The notes below the pieces were generated by a model, which had not been told where the DNA came from, did no database searches, and saw only the letters and a program-made list of their open reading frames with translations. Shown here piece by piece: positions 1 through 10,720 of a DNA stretch of 64,000 bases (positions are counted from its first letter, which is position 1; each line of letters starts with the position of its first letter). The stretch is from Ichthyophis bannanicus (taxonomy: Eukaryota > Chordata > Amphibia > Gymnophiona > Ichthyophiidae), in the NCBI GenBank assembly GCA_033557465.1, contig CM066033.1, forward strand, positions 589,464,438 through 589,528,437. The letters run 5' to 3'. A program made the position numbers and the translations under genes.

Positions 1-340
1 ATAAGGGAGCAGGGTGCCTACACAAATCATTCTGAACTTTTTTTTTTTTTTTAAAGTACAAGTTTACATCTCTTAGTTCTAGATGGGACGGTATCCCCCC
101 GTTTTCTTGGGGGATCAGGAAGTACTTAGAATAAAACCCCCAACCTTTTTGCTCTGGTGGCATGAGCTCGATTGCAAGATTTGAAAAGAGGGCAGTGATT
201 TCTTTCTGAAGCAGTTGCTGATGCATCGGGTCAAGATGATGCACTCTTGGAGGTAATCTGTTGGTAGTTCCAATAAATTAAGTTCATAACCACTTTGGAT
301 GATCCGTAGGACCCACGCATCTGAGGTCAGGAGGGGCCAC
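1..340 (-). pseudogene. DIRS-C remnant: reverse transcriptase N-terminal part
   Basis: Read on the minus strand, this stretch matches in order the start of the reverse transcriptase in DIRS-A (13900-14170): a leucine-rich lead-in, then a segment like GFYSKYFLIPQENGG, then an ELRDVN-like motif. These are the first fingers blocks of DIRS-type RT. The copy is diverged, has a T-run near 40-52 and is cut by the window edge. Gag-like sequence lies on its upstream (higher-coordinate) side, the expected order for a minus-strand DIRS element. The family call rests on my comparison with DIRS-A inside this window. Confidence 0.65.
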
Positions 341-958
341 CTTTGTGCAAAAACAACTGAGCCTTCCTCCGACCGGAAGGTTTCCTACCGCGGTTATTGG
401 AAGAGTGGCTATGCACCGAAGAAACCAGTCAAAACCCCACCCCAGGTTTTGACTGAGGAGCCAGTTGAGCTTTCTGGGGCTTCTCTCTGTATTGCTGCTA
501 CTGGCGGAGAGCCTGTTTGGGCTAGGAGGTCTGGGGCCAAAAAGTACCTACATCTGTGAGGATAGGAGGTCTTTTTCTAGCTCCCACCATGGTACCTCCT
601 ATGGGAGGAGGCCGGCACAGACGTGCGCCTGGAGAATCTAGTGAGTGTGACATGCTGCCCTCTCAATAAAGCTGGCCTTCTCTTCGACCTGTTCGCTGAA
701 AAGATTTTCTTCCCGGAACAGGACAGCCGCCAGCTTGTTCTAGGTCTGAGGACTGGAGCCAGGCTAGTCTCCAGCTACCAATACCTATGGCAGCATTTCT
801 GGATGCAGTTTCAAAGATGTCAAAGGTGGCTCGCATCATGAACTTAGAACAGTCCTTGCCATGGGACACCAGAGCACAATACCCCTCCAACTTCCCTGGG
901 GACAGAAACTGGGCTGGGTCAGCCAGTTGTACATGATGTTCTTCAAAAACATGACTTA
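341..958 (-). pseudogene. DIRS-C remnant: gag C-terminal part
   Basis: Minus-strand translation is related to the gag C-terminal region of DIRS-B (47200-47950) and DIRS-D (60570-61050). Shared landmarks are a run like SVSRTSAIAIGAR followed by WLQASDL, then the segment around the GENLF motif. Here the equivalents are an AAIGIGSWRLAWLQSSDL-like stretch near 730-810 and a KSFQRTGR-like stretch near 700. No long frame is open. The sequence continues beyond the LINE tail at 959-1425. Confidence 0.6.
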
Positions 959-1425
959 AAGAGTATTTAAAGAGTATTAATAAACAAACAAACCTTTTCC
1001 AAAGACGGGGAAGCTGTAAAACTAGAGGGACAACATTAAGCTGCTAGGGGGTAAACTGAAAGGCAATGGTCAGGAAATACTTTTTCACTGAAAGCATGGT
1101 GGATGCTTGGAATGCCCTTCCGTTGGAAGTGGTGGGGGCAAATACAGTAACAGAATTCAAAATGGCATAGGACAGACAGAGTGGATCCCTTTATAGCAAC
1201 AGGATAAAGTAAAAAAAAAAAAATAACCATTTCTTATATCTCAACAAATAGGGGTGACCTGCACGGAGTGATGGGTACACCCCTAAACAAAGGCATGGGG
1301 AGGGATGACATGCACGGAGCGGCAGGTGCACCTACTCTTGCTGCCTTACTGGGCAGACTAGATGGACCATACTGGTCTTTATCTGTCGTCATATACTATG
1401 TTACTATGACCATGTAGAGCTGGTA
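959..1425 (+). mobile_element. CR1-like LINE 3' end (second CR1-type family) inserted in DIRS-C
   Basis: On the plus strand there is a decayed RT C-terminus with the tail motif VDAWNALPLEV (about 1098-1130), then an untranslated tail reading into GACTAGATGGACCATACTGG. It ends in two near-identical 8-mers, ATACTATG and TTACTATG, near 1390-1406. Tandem 8-mers at the 3' end are the hallmark of the CR1 clade. The tail differs from that of CR1-A and CR1-C, so this is another family. It is 5'-truncated, and an A-rich tract sits at 1211-1222. Confidence 0.65.
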
Positions 1426-2750
1426 AGAGGCCACGTGGGCGACCAGCATGATGCTCTGGAAAAACCTTTTTCCTAAAAAGAGTCCAACATCCTAGCCTCC
1501 CCTCCCTGTGGGTGCCAAGGAGTGAGTCTTGGTATGCTTGATTTTCTTTAGGGGAGATTCAACCAAGGAATGGTGTGCAAGCTGAGGCTTCTCCAATCTG
1601 GGAAGCTTCTGAACTCTGAAAACAGAGTCAAGCCTTCTACTAATTGGAGGCAAATGGAGGGGGGTTCTCCCACATTCTCATCTGTGCTCTCTGCAGGATG
1701 TGGTGCACGGGCACTGTCATAGCCTCCTTAAGGGTTTAGGAGTACTACAGGATCTCCAATTCTTCTGTCCTGGGCTCAACCTCAGCCTCCAAAGCAAATG
1801 GTATGGTCTTGACCTTCCCAGAGTTTGTGAGGGACATGGCCATCTCCTCAGAAAAAGACTTATGCCACTCATGAGACATGCCGTCTGACTGATTGTCTGA
1901 TTCCACATCAGTCACCTAACCTTCTGAGTCAGAGAGGAAGTTGAAATACTTGAGTCTCTGCCTGGATCTTTCTCCTGCCTCAAGGAAATCAGGAGCTCCT
2001 TCAGGAGCAATGATGCCCTGATGCCTTTCTAGATTTTGAGGGCGCATCGGACCCCGAGATGCTAGAGAGGGCTATCAGCCAGGTGGCAGGTACTGTGTTA
2101 GGGTCCTTTGATGCCCCAATGTTGATGCCTCTCCCATAGGCAGGGCATGCATCTCAAGGAATGGCTACACAGCAGCCAATGTCTATGCCACAGACCTCGA
2201 GGCTCCAGCATGCTGCAGTACCAGCAGTGCCGCAATGCATTCCTCGAGCGCTTGCAGAAGGCACTTTTCCATGGCTGATGATTCTGAAGGCTGCAGGGGC
2301 CTGAGCAACTTCAAATAATGTACCTGGTAACTGCACAGAGGGTATCAGCGGCTGGGTCTCGGCTATCGGTGCCCCTCCGATGTTCTGGAGGATGAGCTCT
2401 CCTCCCTTTGTGACAACTTCGAGGGGCGCATTCATGCGGATCCCCATCGCTCTTGACCTCATGCCTTGATGGGTTCCAATGCCGATGCACCAGGGTTTTC
2501 ACCTGGTGTTTGGCTCGATCACCCCTCGACATCAGAGATGACTAGGTCGAATCCTTCCTCATCTGCGAGTGGAGATTGATCGATGGCTGATGTTCCAGGG
2601 CACTAGAATTGCTCGGCTCCAACTCAGCTTGAGAGCTCCTCGATGTTGATGCACCACCAGCGCCGATCCAGCCATGGAAGCTGTTGAGACCAGTGTTCTT
2701 GATGCCAAAGGCAATGGATCGGACATCTGAGCGCCAAAAAGTGATTCTCA
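1426..2750 (-). pseudogene. DIRS-C remnant: gag N-terminal and central part
   Basis: This continues the minus-strand gag region beyond the LINE insertion. It aligns piecewise with the gag of DIRS-B: the stretch 1440-1700 (lysine-rich block, GGEPPSICLQ-like segment) parallels 47880-48080, and 1900-2700 has the same Ser/Pro/Ala-rich composition with repeated TCGATG-type codons as 48100-49900. Frames are short and broken (for example 2154-2462 and 2542-2751). The gag start is not clear. Confidence rests on order and composition rather than on a long open frame. Confidence 0.55.
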
Positions 2751-3027
2751 CAACACTTGAGTCCTTTTATTTTATTTTTTTTGTTTTCTGCAAGCACAAA
2801 TTATAAGAGGGCTGATTATCAGGTCCTATGTATTGAAGACCCAGCTGTGCATATCCATGATGGCTATGGTCTTAGCATGCTGGAGGTCCACAAGGGAATA
2901 CCACCCCTTGTAATAGGTAAATTGCCTATTAATAATTATTATTTTTTTTATAATATTTTATTGTTTTATCTCTTGTATATTACTTTGGCTTTTTATACAT
3001 TCCCATTTATTTGGTACATATTTTAAT
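2751..3027. other. A/T-rich unassigned DNA, left flank of RTE-A
   Basis: T-rich sequence with no recognisable coding region. Together with 6376-6600 it forms one stretch that was split by the RTE-A insertion. The right half ends in a motif reading CCCCCTGAGGAAATCAGC followed by AATAAAGGACTCC, which resembles the 3' untranslated end of Penelope-like elements. That assignment is weak. Confidence 0.35.
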
Positions 3028-3038
3028 GTTTATGCGTT
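3028..3038. repeat. RTE-A target-site duplication, left copy
   Basis: GTTTATGCGTT occurs here and again at 6365-6375, exactly bracketing RTE-A. Confidence 0.9.
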
Positions 3039-3045
3039 GTTGTTG

Positions 3046-3774
3046 TTAAGTGCCGTCGAGTCGGAGTCGACTCATGGCGACCCTCTGGATAGCTATCCTA
3101 AATTGTGTTCGGTCTTCAGGCAGGCGGCTCATTGTTGACAGACTGGTACCCATAGTTGCTGTTATTGTATCAATCCATCTCATTGCTGGCCTTCCTCTTT
3201 TGCGTTGACCTTCTATCTTGCCAAGCATGATGTCTTTCTCTAATGATCTCTCTCTTCGCATGATGTGTCTAAAGTATGAAAGTCGAAGTCTTGTCATCTG
3301 AGCTTCTAAAGAAAGCTTAGGTTTGATCTCCTCTAGTACCGACTGGTTTGTTCTTCGGGCAGTCCATGGTATACAGTTACACAGTATTCGCCGCCAGCAC
3401 CATAATTCAAAGGCATCAATTTTCTTCCTGTCTGTCTTTTTCACTGTCCAGCTTTCACATCCATATGATGTTACTGAAAATACCATGGCTTGAACAAGTC
3501 GAATCTTTGTATGGAGAGAGACATCTCTGCTCCTGAGAATCTTATCTAGGTCTTTCATAGCCATTCTGCCAAGAGCACTGCGTCGTCTGATTTCTTGACT
3601 GCTTGTTGCTTCTTTATTGATAGTTGATCCAAGTAGGTTAAAGTTGTTCACAATTTCAATTTCTTCTCCTTCAATGATGAACCTGTTGATTATGCCAGTT
3701 GTCATGATCTTTGTCTTCTTTACATTAAGGTGCAGGCCCATTTTGAGACTATGTTCTTTGATTGTGAGGAGCAA
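3046..3774 (-). pseudogene. RTE-A reverse transcriptase C-terminal domain
   Basis: A 242-codon open frame covering the RT thumb and C-terminal domain. Diagnostic strings are LNVKKTKIM near residue 16, the box LGSTINKEATSSQEIRRR, YGCESWTVKKTDRKKIDAF in the middle, the Cys/Trp-rich ELWCWRRIL, and RKRGRPAMRWIDTI near the end. This order matches RTE/BovB ORF2. It is separated by a frameshift from the palm segment at 3720-4013. Confidence 0.88.
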
Positions 3775-4963
3775 ATGTTTCCGATCATCTTCACTTTCAG
3801 CCAGTAATAGCGAAGGTTGTTGATGAGTCTTCCACCAATCTTCACACCTCTGTTGATGAGTCTTCCACCAATCTTCACACCTCTGTTGTCTTCATACAAT
3901 CCTGCTTCTCCGATGATTTCTCCTGCATATAAATTAAACAGGTAGGGGGAAAGTATGCAGCCTTGTCTTACACCTTTGCTTATTTTAAACCATTCTGTTT
4001 CTCCTTGTTCCATTCGAACTGTTGCTTCTTGATCAATTTACAGACTGTGCAAGAGAACGATCAGGTGTTCTGGTATACCCATGCTTCTTAATGTGGCCCA
4101 GAGTTTCTCATGGTTTCCACAGTCAAAAGCCTTGCTACAGTCGATAAAGCACAAATAGATATCCTTTTGGTATTCTTTAGTCTTTTCAAGGATCCATCTC
4201 ACATCCGCAATGGTGTCTCTCGTTCCTTGCCCTTTCCTGAAACCTGCTTGCACTTCAGGTAGTTATTGTTCCAGGTATGGTTGTAGTCTCTTTTGAATAA
4301 TCTTCAGTAGAATTTTACTGGCATGTGGGATCAGAGCGATTGTGCGATAATTTCCACAGTCAGTTGGATCACCTTTCTTTAGTATTGGTATAAACACAGA
4401 TCTTTTCCAGTCAGTTGGCCATGATGTTGTCTTCCATATTTCTTGGCAGAGCCTTGTAAGTATGGTAACAGCTGCATTAGATTGCTGTAATACTTCTATG
4501 GGAATGCTATCAATGCCTGGTGCTTTGTTCTTTGATAAGGCTTTCAATGCTGATTTAACTTCTTCTTTCATCACCAATGGTTCCCGATCATAAGGTACAG
4601 GTTGAAACGGCTGTTGGTCCACTTGATCTTTATCATATAAAAACTCTGTATATTCCTTCCACCTTTTCTTGATCTTCTCAGCATCATTCAACATAGAACC
4701 TTGAGCATCTTGTAACATTCCAATTCGAGGCTGGAACTTTTTCTTTAACTCTCGTAGCTTTAGGAAAGCCGAATAGTTTATGCTTCTATTTCCTTGCAAG
4801 CGTCATTGTAGTACTTTTCCTTGTCCTGTCTTGCTGCACGTTGGAAATCTCTGTTGAGTTCTGCGATTGTCTTTCTTTCTCCTCTGGCTTTAGCTTCTCT
4901 GCGTTTCTGGGCAATTTTCAGAGTTTCTTCCGTCATCCATTTTGGCCGTTTTTGCTTTTTCAC
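3720..4963 (-). pseudogene. RTE-A reverse transcriptase fingers/palm, broken
   Basis: Four minus-strand pieces cover the RT. 4778-4963 is the linker; 4263-4799 carries fingers motifs KNKAPGIDSIPIEVL and FIPILKKGDPTDCGNYR; 4038-4253 carries AGFRKGQGTRDTI and the palm motif CFIDCSKAFD; 3720-4013 carries KGVRQGCILSPYLFNLYA. After NNLRY the sequence goes directly to a WLKVK-like string, so the Ala-Asp-Asp part of the catalytic YADD box has been deleted. This copy cannot encode active RT. Stops at 4254-4262 and a frameshift near 4013 divide the rest. Confidence 0.9.
3819..3884. repeat. 33-bp perfect tandem duplication inside RTE-A RT
   Basis: Two identical 33-bp units (3819-3851 and 3852-3884) encode NRGVKIGGRLI twice on the minus strand. 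They lie immediately before the position of the catalytic YADD box. Confidence 0.92.
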
Positions 4964-5062
4964 ACCTTTGGTAGAGACTTCTCGCTTTCTTCCAACATCA
5001 CCTTCTTGATGTCATTCCATAACTCTTCTGGAGCTCTGTCATTTGTATCTAAAGCAGCAAAT

Positions 5063-6241
5063 CTATTTTGCAGGCACTTTAAATTCCAGTGGTATATTCT
5101 CAAGGTCATATTTTGCTGCATTCATGAGTGGTTTGCTCTTTTTCAACTTTAGCTTGAGTTTGCATACTAGTAGTTGATGATTTGTACCACAGTCAGCTCC
5201 AGGTTTTGTCTTTGTTGATGTTACAGAGCTTTTCCATTGTTGACTTCCACAGATATAGTCAATTTGATTTTTATACAACCCATTGGGTGAAGTCCACGTG
5301 TACAGTCGCCGCTTGTGTTGCTGGAAGAAGGTGTTTGAGATGAATAGATCATTGGTCTTGCAGAATTCTATCAGTCTTTCTCCAGCTTCATTTCTGTAGT
5401 CAAGTCCATATTTTCCAACTACTTTGCCTTCTTCTTTGATGCCAACTTTTGCGTTCCAGTTACCCATGACTATCAGGATATCCTGTTTGCATGTTCTGTC
5501 AATTTCAGCTTGTACTTGTTCATAGAACTCTTAAATTTCATTCTATTCTGCAGCTGTTGGGGCATATACTTGAATTATAGTTGTGTTGATAGGCATTCCT
5601 TGTAGACAAAAAGAGATTAAGCGTTTGCTGACTGCATTGTATTTCATTACAGTTCTTGCAAGTTTCTTCATTATTATAAATGCAACGCCATTTCTTCTTT
5701 GTCTTTCATTTCCAGCATAGTAGGCCATGTGATCATCTGATGCAAAGTGCCCGATGCCAGTCCATTTCAGTTCGCTGACACCCAACAGATCAAGTTGTAC
5801 ACGTTCCATTTCATTCTTGACCACCTCCAACTTCCCTTGGTTCATGCTTCGTACGTTCCATGTTCCAATGTGTAAGACATCTTTACAGCTTCTGACTCTC
5901 ATTTCATGCGCAGCTACATCAGCAGTCAGACGTCCTGAGGGCTTGGATCCAACCACATCATAAATGCTGGCTTTACTCTGAGAAGTCTTCAGCTCTTCCC
6001 CAGTAGCTAGTTGAGTGCCTTCCGACCTGGGGGTCTGATTTTCCAGCACCATAGCACAATTTATTTTGTTGTAACTATCCATTGGGTTTTCATGGCAAGA
6101 TACAGAAGTACATTGCCGGGCCTTTCTTCCGCGCAGTTTAAGTTTGGTGGTGTTGCCGTTGTCACAGAAATGTGATCCTCCGCCGTCAACACTATCCCAT
6201 TCTGCTGCTGCCCAGATGGGTGGTTTGTCTTGGTCTGGCAC
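5063..6241 (-). pseudogene. RTE-A AP-type endonuclease, broken
   Basis: Two open pieces on the minus strand. 5543-6241 (232 codons) has a non-conserved leader of about 120 residues, then the endonuclease start HIGTWNVRSMN, the block LGVSELKWTG holding the catalytic glutamate, and GNERQRRNGVAFI. 5063-5467 has GNWNAKVG (family-typical Asp replaced by Asn), IDYICGSQQW, and a final NHQLLVCKLK where Asp-His is usual. The endonuclease would nick target DNA for target-primed reverse transcription. A stop near 5535 and the changed residues suggest it is dead. Confidence 0.87.
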
Positions 6242-6364
6242 CTCAGCTGAGACCTGTCCATCTTGAGAGACCCTGCCAGTAGTTAAACTACCGATAGTTT
6301 AGCTCTCAGCATCACTGATGCACACAAGCCCTCACAGCATGACAAGCTGCAAACCAAGTGAGAG

Positions 6365-6375
6365 GTTTATGCGTT
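6365..6375. repeat. RTE-A target-site duplication, right copy
   Basis: GTTTATGCGTT, identical to 3028-3038. Confidence 0.9.
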
Positions 6376-6600
6376 ATTTCTATTTTATGCATTTTAGTTA
6401 GTATGCATGTTTTTTGATATGGCCGAACAAGCTTTTGTAACGTTTAGTTTTTTAATGACTTGTTACATTTAATTTGATCTTATTTTTTTTATTGAGTTCT
6501 CATTGTTATTTATTTTCATTTTCGGAGGTCCCCCTGAGGAAATCAGCTGTGTCAGGGTGTTTTTAATAAAGGACTCCTGGGGTTTTACACTCCTTGCTCC
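6376..6600 (+). other. A/T-rich DNA, possible Penelope-like 3' end
   Basis: Right half of the stretch split by RTE-A. A T-rich run is followed by CCCCCTGAGGAAATCAGC, then AATAAAGGACTCC and CTTGCTCCATTGTG. That order (CCTGA-type stem, AATAAA, short tail) is seen at the 3' ends of Penelope-like elements, but there is no protein evidence here. Confidence 0.3.
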
Positions 6601-7054
6601 ATTGTGTTCCTCAGAACACTGGGAACACTTTTTTTAAACCAGATGGCTTGTTTCTGAGACATGTCGACCAGAAAAATTGCCACAGCAAAGCCAAACAACT
6701 TGATGGTGAAGGTAGGGCCCGACTGGGGCACGGCACTGGCATAAGTGCCACGGCAGAGAAAAAAAACTGTACGATCGAGGGAGAACAAATGTGGGTGTGG
6801 GGGGGGGGGGGAGAGGACTGCAATGGCACGTGTCTAGGTAAAAACCTTAAGTGCAAAAAGTCCCCACAGGGGAAATAAAGTTCACCAAGTAGAGGATGAA
6901 TGGAACGTGTCCGTGGGGCTACGCGGAAAACAAAAGACTGATTAAAGATGGCGCCACAGCGGCAGGTGGGAAAGAGGTGCACAGGCAGGGTGGAAGCTCC
7001 CAAAAGCTTCCAACAGAAGCTGGGAAGTATTCCCGCGCAGGGCTTCATTGAGGA
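6601..7054 (-). repeat. Diverged DIRS 5' terminal region (likely)
   Basis: The segment 6960-7050 parallels the right-end inverted repeat of DIRS-A (14990-15080) in order: GGCAGGTGGGAAAGAGG, then GCTCCCAAAAGCTTCC, then AGTATTCCCGCGCAGGGCTT. Similarity is partial but spans the whole motif order. It may be the 5' end of DIRS-C (1-2750), separated from it by the 2751-6600 material. A G-run lies at 6798-6811. Confidence 0.4.
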
Positions 7055-7516
7055 CGTCACCCATAAGCTGAGGGGAGATATGACAGAGGTCTATAAATTA
7101 ATGAATGGAGTGGGACGGGTAAATGTAGATCGATTCTTTACGCCATCAAAATATAGAAAGACTAGGTGACATGCCATGAAGCTATAAGGTAACCTATTTA
7201 AGACTAATAAGAGAAAATATTTTTTCACTCAATGTGTAATCAAACTCTGGAATTCGTTACCGGTGGATGTAGTAAAAGCTGTTAGTGAAGCCGGGTTTAA
7301 AAAAGGTTTGGACAAGTTCCTAGAGGAAAGGTCCATAAACCATTATTAAAGGGGACCCGGGATATCCATTGCTTGCCCCAGTACAAGCATTGTGGAAGCT
7401 GTGTCTTTTGGGGAAACTGCTAGGTACTTGTGACCTACATTGGCCACTGTTGGAAACAGGATACTGGGCTTGATGGACCTTGGTCTAACCCAGTATGGCA
7501 TATCTTATGTTCTTAT
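7055..7516 (+). mobile_element. CR1 LINE 3' end, 5'-truncated
   Basis: Starts at [15 protein letters not shown] of the RT C-terminus and continues to the terminal string ERSINHY and a stop near 7346. The 3' untranslated tail reads through TACTGGGCTTGATGGACC and ATGGCATATCTTATGTTCTT. The same protein end and tail occur in CR1-A (50445-50833) and CR1-C (52024-52260). A single-base frameshift and a TGA at 7166 break the frame. Confidence 0.88.
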
Positions 7517-7794
7517 TCCTGCTTGTCCATGGAGAATTAGTTTTATCTGTTCAGTACTGCTGCAAGATCATGAACAAAAGTCAGCACTATAGTTAAAATA
7601 AGAAAACTGTAGCTCGTTCTTTTCTCTGAATGTCCTACTCCAAGGTTGTAGCTTTGTTTTGTTCTCTAATTGCATCCTCTCTCATTTCTGCAAGCTACAC
7701 ATGTAATCCTTTGGCTTCAAGCTACAAGCTTAGCATTGTCATGCTGTGATCAGACAGATGTTACTTTAATGCACCTTGGCAAAATCCTAAAGGC

Positions 7795-7856
7795 TCCCAG
7801 AACAACATAGAAGACGCCAATAGAAAAAGGCCAACCCATTCAGTCTGTCCAGTTAT
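7795..7856 (-). repeat. Short CR1-like LINE tail remnant
   Basis: The minus strand reads TGGACAGACTGAATGGGTTG, then a CTTTTTCTATTGG-like segment, then TTCTATGTTGTTCT. This follows the layout of the LINE tail at 1348-1406 (GGGCAGACTAGATGGACC ... CTTTATCTG ... TACTATGTTACTATG). Confidence 0.4.
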
Positions 7857-8450
7857 TTCTGTGCACATTCCTATGGATATATTACAGTTTATATCTACAG
7901 AACGCAACCACCTGCAAAATCTCTCTCCTCTTCCAAGACCCTTATGCAGTGGGCCTCTGGATGCCGAATGGGCAATTCCATTATTTTGCATGATGTTGTC
8001 CACAGAAACCTGCAACTCTCTGGCCAGCACTGTTTCCTGCTGCTTCCTCAAGAGCACTCCTGCTTCATGTTTGTACCAGCCTTCCACTACCACTTGGCTT
8101 TCAGGCTGACACCAAGACTTCAATGTAAAGTAATCTCCATGTAACAAAAGGCAGCAGTAAAAATTACAGTAAGACTGTGGAAAAGGGCTATGAAAAGGTT
8201 AGCTGCACCTTGGAATTTGATGATTTTATTCATCATGAACCTATGTCTTAGAGCAAGAGGATTAAAGTGAGAAGCTTATCACGTTGAATTTGTTTTCTAG
8301 TAATTGGAATGCTTCATAATATGTTACACAGAGTAATTAGCAGGCAAAGGTGCAAGTTCTTTTTCACCACTCCACCAGTGTGCCCTGATCATAATTTGGG
8401 AGCAAAGACAACTCTGGGACAGAAGTTAACAAAGATTGAATGAAAACTAG

Positions 8451-8790
8451 TGGGTCAATACTTAGCTGTCGTGATCAGCATTCTAGCTATCCAGACAGCA
8501 ACCGGTGCTGAGAACTAGTACAGTTAACACCAGAGTTCTCCGGATAATGGCGATATTCAGTCTGTATTTGGATTAACTATCTGGATAGTTTAAGCCTTAG
8601 AATACATTATCTGGATAATTGTGGGACTGCCCATGCTCCACCTCAGCACTATATGGATAATGCTAGAGTGGTCACTAATGATTTTCAGCGGCACTATCTG
8701 ATAATGCTGCTGAAAATCATCAGACAGCCAGGGTCAGCAGCACTTATCCAACGAGCAGCTATCTTTTAAATATCGGGCCCTAAATTGCTA
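8451..8790. repeat. Palindromic, possible MITE-like repeat
   Basis: Contains several copies of GGATAA/TTATCC-type words, and an inverted pair TGATTTTCAGC (8679-8689) / GCTGAAAATCA (8709-8719), a perfect 11-bp stem. It ends near ATATCGGGCCC. Self-complementary design with no coding suggests a non-autonomous DNA transposon, but no terminal repeat or target duplication could be fixed. Confidence 0.3.
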
Positions 8791-10243
8791 GTTAAGGTGT
8801 TGACTTATTGATAGGGACTAGCAATGAAACTGTGGTCACAACCCACTTCCCATTAAAGAGATGTTCCACCTTCATGCTAAAAAATCTTTACTTCCATGTC
8901 TGTCGTATCTCTTCTACCTTCTTTACTGCAGTTTATTATGCAAGACTATTTTTCTTTGGGTTCGGTAGCTTCCTTCTATTATTCTGAGCTTTCAGCTTAA
9001 CAGGAACCTGCCCCAATTAATGCTTTGATGCTATAAGCCTTTATTCCAGCTACCTGGTTTTCCTTCATCTTTCTGTATATCCAACCTGTCACAGCAGCAG
9101 CCCTTGCTTAGAAGCCCAAGACTGTGGCTTCTTTCCAAACCCATTATACGTGCAATTTTCAATCCTAGCAATAGATGTCATTATTCAATAATGGGGGCTG
9201 CTTCAATCCTTCCCTCATCCCATCAAGTGCTCAGAATGCTGCCTTTACAGCTTCCCCATACCTCACCCCCTCTGCTGGCAGGTCTGAGAATCAAAACAGT
9301 TTCTACAGCCCATCTTAAGCCCTTTCACTTTGATTAGACGGTAAGCTCTTATGAGCAGGGACTGTCTCTTACATGTCTCTGTACAGGTGTACACTTGTAG
9401 CGCTACACACATGATAAATAGTGGAAGTAGCTGAATCACCACCATAAAAGAACAAAGAAAAAAGACTAAGAACCCTGCCCAACCTCTCTGCCTCTCCACC
9501 AGGTAAGAGCTCTACGGGGCATGGGCTGCTGTTAGATTTCATCTTGCCTAGCTTGGTAGATTTCTTCCTGCTTTCTCCAGCACCCAGAGGAAAACATGCA
9601 ACTGGTAGCTTGCCAAATACAGCCTGAACATCACTGTACCATTATGTGCTTGTGTGTTCAGATTTGTTTTAATATATTTTTACAATATCCAACAAGGAAT
9701 ACCTTCACAAAGTATATCAACATAAAAAACACTATGCACGTTTACAGGCTTTTTTTTGTTTTATTTTGTGTGTGTCTTTCTTCTCAACCCATCTGTGTCT
9801 TTCCTCTCAACCCAGAACAGAAACAGCAACCAAGTATAAACAGTGGTCAACTTCCTAAATAGTCGGTTTCTATTCTAACTGGAAGATTGCCTCTCCACAA
9901 CTTTTGCTTAATATTTTATTTGCTGCAAAACTAAACATATACTTTGTCCTGGCCTCAACAAACTTCCCAAACTTGAAGATCTGCTTTAAAATGTGTAGGA
10001 AACTGTAACCTTTGGTTTAAGACATTTTCTTCACCTATGGTGCAGGCTGTAGTAACACGCCATCTAAGGGCCCCAGGTGGTAATGGCATTATTCCTCTAG
10101 CTGCGGCCTACAGTTAAACTGCCCATGGACGGTCCACAGAAATCTGCAGTTTTTCAGTGGTCAGCAGAATAATTTCTTTCTTCACAGTTTCATTCTACTC
10201 TTTCCTCTAGCTGAGAAAGCACAGTTACTTACCTGTAACAGGT

Positions 10244-10407
10244 GATCTCTGGGAACAGCAGGAATATGTCTTCACATATGGGTATCGTCGGTACCGACGG
10301 AGCCTGTGTGGGAACGCTCCCCAGCGTCCAGTAAGAAAGCTTTTGGGAGATTCCCACAGCGCCTGCGCGCTGCCTTCCTGCCTTTCCCAACCGCCTCTCT
10401 CCAGTTC
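10244..10407. repeat. DIRS-A inverted terminal repeat (3' side of element)
   Basis: Pairs with 14964-15127 in inverted orientation: GATCTCTGGGAACAGCAGG, the GTCGGTACCGAC palindrome, the GCTCCCCAGCGTCCAG block and CGCCTCTCTCCAGTTC recur reverse-complemented with few changes. The 26 bases to its left (10218-10243) have no counterpart at the other end. Confidence 0.9.
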
Positions 10408-10482
10408 GAGTTTTAAAGCTGAGACAAAGAGAGAGAGAGGAAAGGAAAGATAGAGAGATACAACTCCTAGGGGACGCTGCAA

Positions 10483-10720
10483 TAGCACTCAAATGGACTC
10501 TTACTGAATTCGTTTTCAGGCCTGCATGGGATAGATGCAGGAGATACTCTAGTAGAGAATTCAGAGGTATTGCAAGAGGGTTTAGACCCTTCTCTGAACA
10601 CCAAATGGTAAATCTTTTCCATTTGAAAGCATAGGAACGCCTAGTAGAAGGCTTTTTAGAGGCATGAATAACATCTCTGACTTGCTGAGAGAGATGACAA
10701 TCTTGAAGGTCTAGGCCCTC
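10483..10720 (-). pseudogene. DIRS-A tyrosine recombinase, N-terminal fragment only
   Basis: Minus-strand residues run from RDVIHASKKPSTRRSYAFKW through IWCSEKGLNPL and LLEYLLHLSHAGL to SVRVHLSAIAAS. This is the core-binding (SAM-like) part of a DIRS-type tyrosine recombinase. Directly after AIAAS, at about 10483, the sequence switches to terminal-repeat DNA. The catalytic domain with its Arg...His-x-x-Arg...Tyr residues and the internal complementary region are therefore both absent. The enzyme normally integrates the circular DNA copy; this copy cannot. Confidence 0.85.

Larger units (their letters stand above)
3039..6364 (-). mobile_element. RTE-A: full-length RTE/BovB-like LINE
   Basis: A 3.3-kb non-LTR retrotransposon on the minus strand, flanked by an 11-bp direct repeat. 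In its own orientation it runs from a 5' end near 6364 through an AP-endonuclease region (about 6240-5060), a reverse transcriptase (about 4960-3720) and a C-terminal domain (3774-3046), to a short 3' tail ending in GTT repeats (AAC on the sense strand). The tail reads GAGTCGACTCATGGCGACCC, typical of RTE/BovB 3' ends. All frames carry stops and frameshifts. The protein motifs match the RTE clade, which includes BovB. Confidence 0.93.
7517..10217. other. 2.7 kb mostly unassigned
   Basis: No coding region is convincing. The longest frame, 128 codons on the minus strand (7761-8147), has no motif I recognise. A short CR1-like tail remnant lies at 7795-7856 and a palindromic stretch at 8451-8790. 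The rest is moderately A/T-rich without visible repeats. Confidence 0.5.

Noticed and set aside
3028..3060. RTE-A as part of the same element as RTE-B
   Set aside because: RTE-A has its own 11-bp target duplication and a complete length; the two are separate insertions.
7761..8147. 128-codon minus-strand ORF as a host exon
   Set aside because: Its end overlaps a CR1-like LINE tail remnant and no conserved domain or splice pattern is visible.
10229..10710. Complete tyrosine recombinase in DIRS-A
   Set aside because: The open frame continues, but after about 10483 it only translates terminal-repeat DNA; the catalytic Arg, His and Tyr region is absent.
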